Source of the DNA: CAZAYB01 sp964489215
Lineage (GTDB): Bacteria; Planctomycetota; Phycisphaerae; Sedimentisphaerales; Anaerohalosphaeraceae
Length of the DNA: 7,650 bases
Reading direction: 5' to 3'
NCBI GenBank assembly: GCA_964489215.1
Contig: CAZAYB010000150.1
Coordinates: 1-7,650 of the forward strand
Numbering within the stretch: the first letter of the stretch is position 1; each line of letters begins with the position of its first letter. Below, piece after piece: positions 1-5,066 of this stretch. The notes beneath the pieces were generated by a model, which saw only the letters and a list, made by a program, of their open reading frames with translations, did not search any database and had not been told where the DNA came from. The translations under genes and the position numbers were made by a program.

Positions 1-19
1 TATTTTTTGAAACTAAAAA

Positions 20-31
20 TACAGTTTTGTA
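20..31. promoter_or_regulatory. Operator palindrome TACA-GTTT-TGTA, left edge
   Basis: A perfect TACA-N4-TGTA palindrome lies 38 bp beyond the stop codon of glnK1. The same motif sits upstream of both sigma-54 promoters in the window. A degenerate partner, TGCTTTTTTGTA, lies at 41-52, 21 bp away. As it is downstream of the leftward glnK1 gene, it most likely serves a further leftward operon beyond the window edge. The motif is seen directly; the role is inferred from the other copies. Confidence 0.55.
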
Positions 32-68
32 TCTTGTGCATGCTTTTTTGTAGACAATGACCGCCTCA

Positions 69-410
69 TCATCCTATCGCAACCTTACCGCGCTCACCGG
101 TACGGATTCTCACACAATCAACAACATCCATAATAATTATCTTGCCGTCTCCAATTTCGCCAGTCCTGGCTCCTTTAACAATCGCATCGACTGTCTTATC
201 GAGAAATGGCTCAGTCACCGCAATCTCGACACGAACCTTTTTGAGCAAATTAACCTCAAATTTAATACCTCGATAACTTTCCTGATAACCAAGCTGCTCT
301 CCGCATCCACGCGAATTGGTAACACTCATCTTGTAAACCTCCGCATCATAAAGAGCCTTCTTAACATCTTTAAGTTTATAAGGTTGAATATATGCTATTA
401 CAAGCTTCAT
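69..410 (-). CDS. glnK: PII nitrogen regulatory protein, paired with amt1
   Basis: This is a 113-residue PII signal-transduction protein, the usual length for the family. PII trimers bind ATP/ADP and 2-oxoglutarate and, when linked to amt, normally block the ammonium channel by inserting their T-loops. Visible family features are Gln39, the T-loop from about residue 37 to 55 with YRG at 46-48, Lys58, the TGEIGDGKI block at 83-91 with Lys90, and the RIRTGE block with Arg101 and Arg103. Position 51, the Tyr uridylylated or adenylylated in many bacteria, is Phe, and position 49 (Ser phosphorylated in cyanobacteria) is Ile. The ATG is supported by AAGGAG 9 nt upstream. It lies 48 bp after amt1 on the same strand with no promoter visible between them, so it should be co-transcribed. 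By hand alignment it matches the other PII (2204-2545) at about 78 of 113 positions. The glnB versus glnK name rests on the amt linkage only. Confidence 0.95.
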   Translation of the reverse strand: MKLVIAYIQPYKLKDVKKALYDAEVYKMSVTNSRGCGEQLGYQESYRGIKFEVNLLKKVRVEIAVTEPFLDKTVDAIVKGARTGEIGDGKIIIMDVVDCVRIRTGERGKVAIG

Positions 411-458
411 ATTAGTACACTCCTTATTAAAAATAATTTATATCTGTCAGATTCGCCG

Positions 459-1826
459 CTAATCCGTGGTCCATATCTGAAATCCGCCGTAAGATTCCAT
501 ACCGTGCTCACCAATATCAAGACCACGAACTTCTTCCTCAACTGAAACCCTGAGCCCGATACTCGCATCGATAACCTTAAAAACAAGACCCATCGCCGCA
601 AGAACAAATACCACACAAACAAAACTGCCGATTATCTGAACACCAAGCTGACTTGGATCACCACCGTAAATAAAACCGTTATAATCACCGCCCAGCAAAG
701 CCTGCTTACCGAAAATACCAACCGCTACGGTACCCCAGACACCGCAAAAGCCATGAACAGGAACCGCTCCAACCGGATCATCTATCTGAAGCTTATCAAG
801 AAGCTCAACTCCAAACACAACCACAACTCCCCCCACAGCTCCTATTATTATCGCCGCCCAGGGCTCAACAAATGCACAAGGGGCCGTTATCGCAACCAAA
901 CCTGCCAATGCCCCGTTCATCGCCATGGAAAGATCAGGCTTGCCGAACCGCCACCATACCGTCACCATCGCCGAAATACCCCCAAGAGCTGCCGCTATAT
1001 TAGTATTGATAGCCACTCTGCCAATCAGCTGACCGTCACCGACACCAAGAGTTGAACCCGCATTAAAACCAAACCACCCGAACCAAAGGATAAACACACC
1101 AAGCGAAGCAAGCGGAATACTATGAGCGGGTATCGCATTCGCCTTGCCGTCCGGACTGTACTTGCCGTCACGGGGCTTAAGAATCCACGTACCAACCAAA
1201 GCCGCAAAACCACCAACTGTATGAACGACCGTTGAACCGGCAAAATCAAGAAAACCCATACTGCCCAGCCAACCGCCGCCCCATATCCAGTGACCGACTA
1301 TCGGATAAACTATCGCAGATATTATAAATGAATAAATCAGATATGCCGAAAACTTCATACGCTCTGCCATACCCCCTGCAACAATAGTAGCTGCTGCTCC
1401 GCAAAAAGCCGCCTGAAAAAGCCAGAATGCATACAAAGGCAATCCGCCGTTCATATCATCCAAACCCCTCAGAAACCACCCGTGATAGCCCATAAAACCG
1501 TTACCCTCACCAAACATTATCGCATAACCGATAAGAAAAAAACCAACTGAAGCCATACAAAAATCAAGAAAGTTCTTCGTCAGTATATTACAAGTATTCT
1601 TGGCACGGATAAAACCTGCCTCTACCATACCAAAACCAGCCTGCATAAAAAATACCAAAAACGCACCAAGAAGAACCCATACAGTGTCAAGACCCTGACC
1701 AAGCCTCTCTATCGAAACACTCAAACTCTCATCCGCAATTAAAGTCGGACCAGAAAAAAGTATAATAAAGACAGGCAAAAACAATTTCTTGAAATTTGTG
1801 CGAACTCTTCGTCCTGAATTTCTCAC
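459..1826 (-). CDS. amt: Ammonium transporter (Amt family), amt1
   Basis: This is an inner-membrane ammonium channel of the Amt/MEP/Rh family, 455 residues from the chosen start. The N-terminus has a basic stretch and a hydrophobic signal-like segment, as is common in bacterial Amt proteins, followed by about eleven membrane helices. The motifs MVEAGFIRAKN, LDFAGSTVVH, WFGWFGFN and VPVHGFCGVWG are typical. The pore twin histidines correspond to His202 and His358, and the conserved Asp of the LDFAG motif is Asp194. The cytosolic tail has the conserved GLDIGEHGMESYGG block that couples the channel to PII. An ATG exists at 1832, but AAGGAG (1834-1839) ends only 1 nt before it, whereas it lies 7 nt before the GTG at 1826, so the GTG is preferred; the ATG would add two residues. 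It leads a two-gene operon with glnK1 and has its own sigma-54 promoter at 1911-1927. Confidence 0.96.
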   Translation of the reverse strand: MRNSGRRVRTNFKKLFLPVFIILFSGPTLIADESLSVSIERLGQGLDTVWVLLGAFLVFFMQAGFGMVEAGFIRAKNTCNILTKNFLDFCMASVGFFLIGYAIMFGEGNGFMGYHGWFLRGLDDMNGGLPLYAFWLFQAAFCGAAATIVAGGMAERMKFSAYLIYSFIISAIVYPIVGHWIWGGGWLGSMGFLDFAGSTVVHTVGGFAALVGTWILKPRDGKYSPDGKANAIPAHSIPLASLGVFILWFGWFGFNAGSTLGVGDGQLIGRVAINTNIAAALGGISAMVTVWWRFGKPDLSMAMNGALAGLVAITAPCAFVEPWAAIIIGAVGGVVVVFGVELLDKLQIDDPVGAVPVHGFCGVWGTVAVGIFGKQALLGGDYNGFIYGGDPSQLGVQIIGSFVCVVFVLAAMGLVFKVIDASIGLRVSVEEEVRGLDIGEHGMESYGGFQIWTTD

Positions 1827-1874
1827 TTCCATTCTCCTTGCTTAGACATTTAGCTGGATTAAAATAAATAATTA

Positions 1875-1898
1875 GGTACCCGTCGCCGCAACGGCACC
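1875..1898 (-). other. Hairpin at the 5' end of the amt1 leader
   Basis: On the minus strand GGTGCC and GGTACC form a 6-bp stem with one G-U pair around a 12-nt loop. The predicted transcription start of the sigma-54 promoter is near 1900, so the hairpin would be at the very 5' end of the mRNA. It may stabilise the leader. It is not a recognised riboswitch. Confidence 0.35.
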
Positions 1899-1910
1899 GA
1901 ATAACAACAT

Positions 1911-1927
1911 AGCAACATCCATGCCAA
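1911..1927 (-). promoter_or_regulatory. Sigma-54 (-24/-12) promoter of amt1
   Basis: The minus strand reads TTGGCATGGATGTTGCT, matching the RpoN consensus TGGCAYR-N4-TTGCW, with exactly 12 bp from the first G of GG (1925) to the G of GC (1913). The predicted start of transcription is near 1900, giving a leader of roughly 75 nt to the GTG. Two TACA-N4-TGTA-type sites are centred about 100 and 130 bp upstream of the GG, as expected for enhancer-dependent transcription. Confidence 0.85.
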
Positions 1928-2019
1928 AAGCAGAAAAACCACACCACCCTAAACCTAACTGACTGCTGAAAAAAAACTTATGATTATATACCGCCCCGGA
2001 AAAGCAATTTAATGCAAAC

Positions 2020-2031
2020 TACAATTATGTA
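2020..2031. promoter_or_regulatory. Operator palindrome TACA-ATTA-TGTA upstream of amt1
   Basis: This is a perfect copy of the palindrome, centred about 100 bp upstream of the -24 element of the amt1 promoter. It lies 30 bp (about three helical turns) from the degenerate copy at 2050-2061. It is probably an upstream activating site for the NifA-like activator encoded at 5067-6593; the binding partner is inferred from context. Confidence 0.65.
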
Positions 2032-2049
2032 ATATGAACTAAAAGAAAC

Positions 2050-2061
2050 TGCATCTTTGTA
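2050..2061. promoter_or_regulatory. Degenerate operator TGCA-TCTT-TGTA upstream of amt1
   Basis: This differs from TACA-N4-TGTA by one base (G for A). It is exactly 30 bp from the perfect copy at 2020-2031 and centred about 130 bp upstream of the -24 element. The spacing repeats that of the three-site array at 4993-5063, which supports it despite the mismatch. Confidence 0.5.
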
Positions 2062-2084
2062 GAATTGATCACAAAACAAATACG

Positions 2085-2118
2085 AAAGCATGCCCTGCCG
2101 TGCGACAGGGCACACTTT
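2085..2118 (-). terminator. Likely rho-independent terminator of the glnK2 transcript
   Basis: Read on the minus strand, an uninterrupted 13-pair stem forms: AAAG, two G-U wobble pairs, then TGCCCTG pairing with CAGGGCA across an 8-nt loop. After a 2-nt gap a U-rich tail follows (TATTTGTTTTGTG). It sits about 85 nt after the glnK2 stop and before the amt1 operators, so it separates the two operons. The same stem could form on the other strand but lacks a comparable U-run there. Confidence 0.55.
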
Positions 2119-2120
2119 CA

Positions 2121-2203
2121 TCAACGGGTCTAAGCCCGAAGAAATGGAAGTAGCGGCGACCTACAAATAACTGCCTTAGGAGGAAATAAAGGCAGAAGGA
2201 ATG
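2121..2203. repeat. Cluster of small inverted repeats after glnK2
   Basis: Three further hairpins stand side by side between the terminator stem and the glnK2 stop codon: CGGG/CCCG at 2125-2138 (6-nt loop), GTAG/CTAC at 2150-2164 (7-nt loop), and CTGCCTT/AAGGCAG at 2171-2195 (11-nt loop). No open reading frame of note covers them. With the terminator stem they make a compact unit of about 120 bp that looks structured and may be a dispersed palindromic element, but a single copy cannot show this. Confidence 0.4.
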
Positions 2204-2545
2204 CTAACCTATCGCATCCGAACCGGTCTCCCCCGTCCGTATCCTGATACACTCCTCAAGAGGGACAATGAAGATCTTACCGTCTCCGATCTCACCGGTA
2301 CGGGCTGCTCCTACTATCGCGTCAATCGTACGCTCAATAAAATCCTCATTGACGCCGATCTCTATTCGAACCTTCTTCAAAAGATTCACATCAAACTCAA
2401 CTCCGCGATAACTTTCATGATAACCCTGCTGAGCTCCGCAGCCCAAAGAGTTAGTTACACTCATCTTACCGACCTCTGCCTTGGCAAGGGCCGTCTTAAC
2501 TTCTTCAAGTTTATGTGGCTGAATATATGCTATTATAAGTTTCAT
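2204..2545 (-). CDS. glnK: PII nitrogen regulatory protein, paired with amt2
   Basis: This is the second 113-residue PII protein, with the same landmarks as the first: Gln39, YRG at 46-48, Lys58, the TGEIGDGKI block with Lys90, and the RIRTGE block. It too has Phe at position 51 instead of the modifiable Tyr, and Val at 49. Position 50 is Glu, against Lys in the other copy, so the T-loops differ in charge and could prefer different partners. The ATG is supported by GGAG 8 nt upstream. It lies 53 bp downstream of amt2, no promoter is seen between them, and a likely terminator follows. The expected role is to bind and close the Amt2 channel when ammonium is plentiful and to report carbon/nitrogen status to other targets, perhaps including the NifA-like activator upstream. 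Confidence 0.96.
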   Translation of the reverse strand: MKLIIAYIQPHKLEEVKTALAKAEVGKMSVTNSLGCGAQQGYHESYRGVEFDVNLLKKVRIEIGVNEDFIERTIDAIVGAARTGEIGDGKIFIVPLEECIRIRTGETGSDAIG

Positions 2546-2598
2546 AATGTAATCTCCAATTATAAATAGGGTTTCAATTTTATCCTTAATTACTAATA

Positions 2599-3945
2599 CT
2601 AAGTTGTACTGAATATCTGGAAACCGCCATAAGCTTCCATACCATGCTCACCTACATCAAGACCCTTAAGCTCTTCCTCAGGGGTTACTCGAAGACCAAC
2701 CGTAACCTTGATTAGTGAAAACAGTATCAGACCAAGAATAAATGCCCAGCCGACACCGCTCAATACACCCACGGCCTGTACGCCAAGCTGCTTGAAACCG
2801 CCCCCGTAAAACAATCCGCTCTCAAGATTAAACAATCCCGCTGAAAGAGTTCCCCACGCTCCGCATACTCCGTGAACCGATACCGCACCAACAGGATCAT
2901 CTACCTTAAGAACTCTGTCTATAAATATTACACTAAACACAACAAGAGCACCAGCAACAGCGCCTATCAACAATGCACCTATAGGCGATACTCCGTCACA
3001 TGGAGCCGTTATACCAACTAAACCAGCCAATGCACCGTTCAAAGCCATAGATGCATCAGGCTTCTTGAATATAACCCACGAAACTACCATCGCAAAAACC
3101 GCCCCCGCTGCCGCTGCAATGTTCGTCGTAACTGCAATATAACCAATAGAGCCGTCTCCGGTTGTCGTTGACCCAGGATTAAAACCAAACCAGCCGAACC
3201 AAAGAATAAACACACCAAGAGCCGCAAGAGGTATACTGTGACCAACAATAGCCTTAGGCTTCTTGTCTGGACCATACTTGCCGATACGAGGACCAAGAAC
3301 AATAGCTCCCGCCAAAGCTAACCAGCCGCCAATCGAATGAACTACCGTTGAACCGGCAAAGTCAAGAAAACCAAGACCTTCAAGCCAGCCAGCTCCCTCA
3401 TCGCCAAGAAGAAGAGAACCCCACGCCCACTTGCCGAATATCGGATAAATCAAAAGACATATAAAGAAACTGTAAGAAAGATAACCTACAAACTTCGTCC
3501 TCTCTGCCATAGCCCCCGATACGATCGTGGCTGCAGTACCAGCGAAAACCGTCTGAAATATCAAAAACGTCCATGACCAGTCACTCCCAGGCTCAACACC
3601 TGCCATCGCAAACAAATTGCCCCCGAACCAGCCGTTAGCTGTCGCTCCGAACATCAAACCAAAACCAAGGAAGAAAAACGCAAGAGTACCGATCGAAAAA
3701 TCCATAAGATTCTTCATCAGAATATTAACCGCGTTCTTGGCACGGGTAAAACCTGCCTCGACCATCGCGAAACCTGCCTGCAAAAAGAAAACAAGAAACG
3801 CCGCCACACACGTCCAGACAATATTAATATTGTTCTGGATCTCCGCCTTCATCGCCTCGACAGCTGAAACCTCCCCTTCAGCACAAAATGCCGAAGACCC
3901 CGCTGTCAGTAACAAAAACAATACCATCAGACTTACTTTTTTCAT
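2599..3945 (-). CDS. amt: Ammonium transporter (Amt family), amt2
   Basis: This is an inner-membrane ammonium channel of 448 residues. The N-terminus is a clear signal peptide (basic MKK, hydrophobic core, likely cleavage after AFC-A), followed by the Amt membrane core. Visible motifs are MVEAGFTRAKN, LDFAGSTVVH with pore His203, WFGWFGFN, and VSVHGVCGAWG with pore His358. The cytosolic tail ends in the conserved GLDVGEHGMEAYGG block. An in-frame TTG two codons earlier is possible; ATG at 3945 is preferred as the commoner codon, with AAGGG about 7 nt before it. It follows the TorF-like gene by 101 bp and precedes glnK2 by 53 bp. No -24/-12 promoter or clear terminator is seen in the 101-bp gap, so it is probably driven by the promoter at 4917-4933. 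It is a diverged paralogue of amt1. Confidence 0.96.
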   Translation of the reverse strand: MKKVSLMVLFLLLTAGSSAFCAEGEVSAVEAMKAEIQNNINIVWTCVAAFLVFFLQAGFAMVEAGFTRAKNAVNILMKNLMDFSIGTLAFFFLGFGLMFGATANGWFGGNLFAMAGVEPGSDWSWTFLIFQTVFAGTAATIVSGAMAERTKFVGYLSYSFFICLLIYPIFGKWAWGSLLLGDEGAGWLEGLGFLDFAGSTVVHSIGGWLALAGAIVLGPRIGKYGPDKKPKAIVGHSIPLAALGVFILWFGWFGFNPGSTTTGDGSIGYIAVTTNIAAAAGAVFAMVVSWVIFKKPDASMALNGALAGLVGITAPCDGVSPIGALLIGAVAGALVVFSVIFIDRVLKVDDPVGAVSVHGVCGAWGTLSAGLFNLESGLFYGGGFKQLGVQAVGVLSGVGWAFILGLILFSLIKVTVGLRVTPEEELKGLDVGEHGMEAYGGFQIFSTT

Positions 3946-4046
3946 TTCCAAACCCTTTCAAAAAACTTTCCATTTCCTGCCGACCGCACATTACAAAGCA
4001 ATCAGCCTGACGAAATAAACACATTCAAACTATTATTTCACTACAT

Positions 4047-4832
4047 TCAAAAAGATGTCGAAAGTCCTAACCCAACAAAAAAGTAATCACTTCCCGTATC
4101 AAATGAATCACTCTTGCGAATGTCACTGTCCATCAGCGTTACATAATTAAGACTCGTTGTAAAAGTCCACCCGCCAAACTCAATCGGAAAACCAACCGAA
4201 AAATAAAGATCGTTGAACGCCCCGTCATTTACACCCCAGTAAAATTCATTATAATCACTGTTACCGTAACCAAAACCGCCTGAAACATCCAGACCTACAG
4301 GAATATCTGAATCAAGCTCATAAATCGTACCAAAACTGTGACTTAAATTAAAATCGATATACGTCCCGTCAGCCTCATCGATATCATGATAAAATGTTAC
4401 CGCAGGTGACAAAACAGTATCAAAACTAAAACCCCAGTAAAACTCATCTGTATCAGGTATAACACTCGGAAAATGATAATCAATAAAACCAACCGAAACA
4501 CTCATCAGCTCATCCCACCAGGGCAAAGCTGTTGTATAATCAAAAGTCCAGTCGCTCTCGGTTATCTCTCCGTCATTACCAGATATATTGGTAATATCAA
4601 CACTGGCCCACCAGGAAACACTAAAGCCCTCATAACTTACAGATGCACCTGGCTGAAATGCACCGTCATCATTAAGATTCTGACCCCTCCATATATACTT
4701 GCTGACATAATCAGCTGTTATCTCAAAATCAAGAGTCTCATCAACAGCCGTCAGAAAATCCTCGGCAAAAACCCCGCTGCTAAAAAAAACACCAGCCAAT
4801 AACGATATTAATACCTGCCTTGTCAGTCTCAC
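4047..4832 (-). CDS. TorF/Gcw_chp-family outer-membrane protein
   Basis: This is a 261-residue exported beta-barrel protein. A signal peptide spans residues 1-23 (MRLTR, hydrophobic core, cleavage after GVFA). The mature part opens with DYVSKYIWRG, typical of the TorF/Gcw_chp putative porins, then alternates short amphipathic strands with acidic turns. It ends in FVGLGLSTSF, whose terminal Phe is the usual barrel-assembly signal. It contains no cysteine. The GTG at 4832 is chosen because AAAGGAG lies 6 nt upstream and it yields a proper signal peptide; an open frame extends to a TTG at 4871 but would put charged residues before the signal. It is first in an operon with amt2 and glnK2 under a sigma-54 promoter. 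This suggests uptake of a small nitrogen compound under nitrogen limitation; the substrate is unknown. Confidence 0.88.
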   Translation of the reverse strand: MRLTRQVLISLLAGVFFSSGVFAEDFLTAVDETLDFEITADYVSKYIWRGQNLNDDGAFQPGASVSYEGFSVSWWASVDITNISGNDGEITESDWTFDYTTALPWWDELMSVSVGFIDYHFPSVIPDTDEFYWGFSFDTVLSPAVTFYHDIDEADGTYIDFNLSHSFGTIYELDSDIPVGLDVSGGFGYGNSDYNEFYWGVNDGAFNDLYFSVGFPIEFGGWTFTTSLNYVTLMDSDIRKSDSFDTGSDYFFVGLGLSTSF

Positions 4833-4876
4833 GTCAATCTCCTTTAATTTGCTTGTTCTTAATTTTTCCAATAACG

Positions 4877-4909
4877 ATTACAAGATCTTGTTTTTTTCTC
4901 ACTTGTAAT
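4877..4909 (-). other. Hairpin at the predicted 5' end of the torF-amt2-glnK2 transcript
   Basis: ATTACAAG (4877-4884) and CTTGTAAT (4902-4909) form an 8-bp stem with a 17-nt loop. An overlapping 12-bp palindrome, ACAAGATCTTGT, lies at 4880-4891. The predicted transcription start is near 4906, so only most of the stem would be transcribed. Its function is unknown. Confidence 0.25.
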
Positions 4910-4916
4910 AATTAAA

Positions 4917-4933
4917 TGCAAGGAGTATGCCAA
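4917..4933 (-). promoter_or_regulatory. Sigma-54 (-24/-12) promoter of torF-amt2-glnK2
   Basis: The minus strand reads TTGGCATACTCCTTGCA, a full match to TGGCAYR-N4-TTGCW with the required 12 bp between GG (4931) and GC (4919). Transcription should start near 4906, about 75 nt before the GTG start. Three perfect palindromes lie centred 67, 96 and 126 bp upstream of the GG. Together these form a typical enhancer-dependent promoter. Confidence 0.9.
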
Positions 4934-4992
4934 AGACCAACATTTCAGCATTTTTGAGATAAGTGGTTTATTAAAAAAGATTTATAAAGAGC

Positions 4993-5004
4993 TACAAAAT
5001 TGTA
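4993..5004. promoter_or_regulatory. Operator palindrome TACA-AAAT-TGTA (promoter-proximal of three)
   Basis: This is a perfect copy of the palindrome, centred 67 bp upstream of the -24 GG of the torF promoter. It lies 29 bp from the next copy, so it is on roughly the same face of the helix. Confidence 0.65.
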
Positions 5005-5021
5005 TTTAAGCAAAAAAACAC

Positions 5022-5033
5022 TACATTTATGTA
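5022..5033. promoter_or_regulatory. Operator palindrome TACA-TTTA-TGTA (middle of three)
   Basis: This is a perfect copy, centred 96 bp upstream of the -24 GG. That is within 4 bp of the distance of the proximal site from the amt1 promoter. It is 29 bp from the copy on one side and 30 bp from the copy on the other. Confidence 0.68.
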
Positions 5034-5051
5034 TTAATCCACCAATTAAGA

Positions 5052-5063
5052 TACATTTTTGTA
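5052..5063. promoter_or_regulatory. Operator palindrome TACA-TTTT-TGTA (distal of three)
   Basis: This is a perfect copy, centred 126 bp upstream of the -24 GG. It ends 3 bp before the stop codon of the activator gene, so the enhancer array is packed against the regulator's coding region. Confidence 0.65.
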
Positions 5064-5066
5064 TTT

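Noticed and set aside
57..545. A 162-codon plus-strand open frame over glnK1
   Set aside because: It is antisense to a clear PII gene, its product resembles no family, and it has no good ribosome binding site. The same reasoning removes the other long antisense frames over amt1, amt2, the activator and gmhA.
2111..2203. Resemblance on the plus strand to the glutamine (glnA) riboswitch: UUCAUC, a hairpin, GGAAGUAG, a hairpin, then GAAGGAAUGC
   Set aside because: Extra bases interrupt the junction and the E-loop pairing, the closing stem is weak, and the only downstream sequence on that strand is antisense to glnK2. It would have no gene to control. A covariance-model scan would settle it.
4021..4051. 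Direct repeat ACATTCAAA, two copies 22 bp apart, in the torF-amt2 gap
   Set aside because: It is short, AT-rich, partly inside the torF stop region, and not found with the other regulatory sites; chance is sufficient.
4993..5063. Reading the palindromes as CRP/FNR or NtcA sites
   Set aside because: CRP and NtcA half-sites have other sequences and the opposite polarity (TGTGA-N6-TCACA, GTA-N8-TAC). The array lies upstream of a sigma-54 promoter, which points to an enhancer-binding protein.
4993..5063. The evenly spaced repeats as a CRISPR array
   Set aside because: The repeats are only 12 bp with variable centres, there are three of them, and no cas gene is present.
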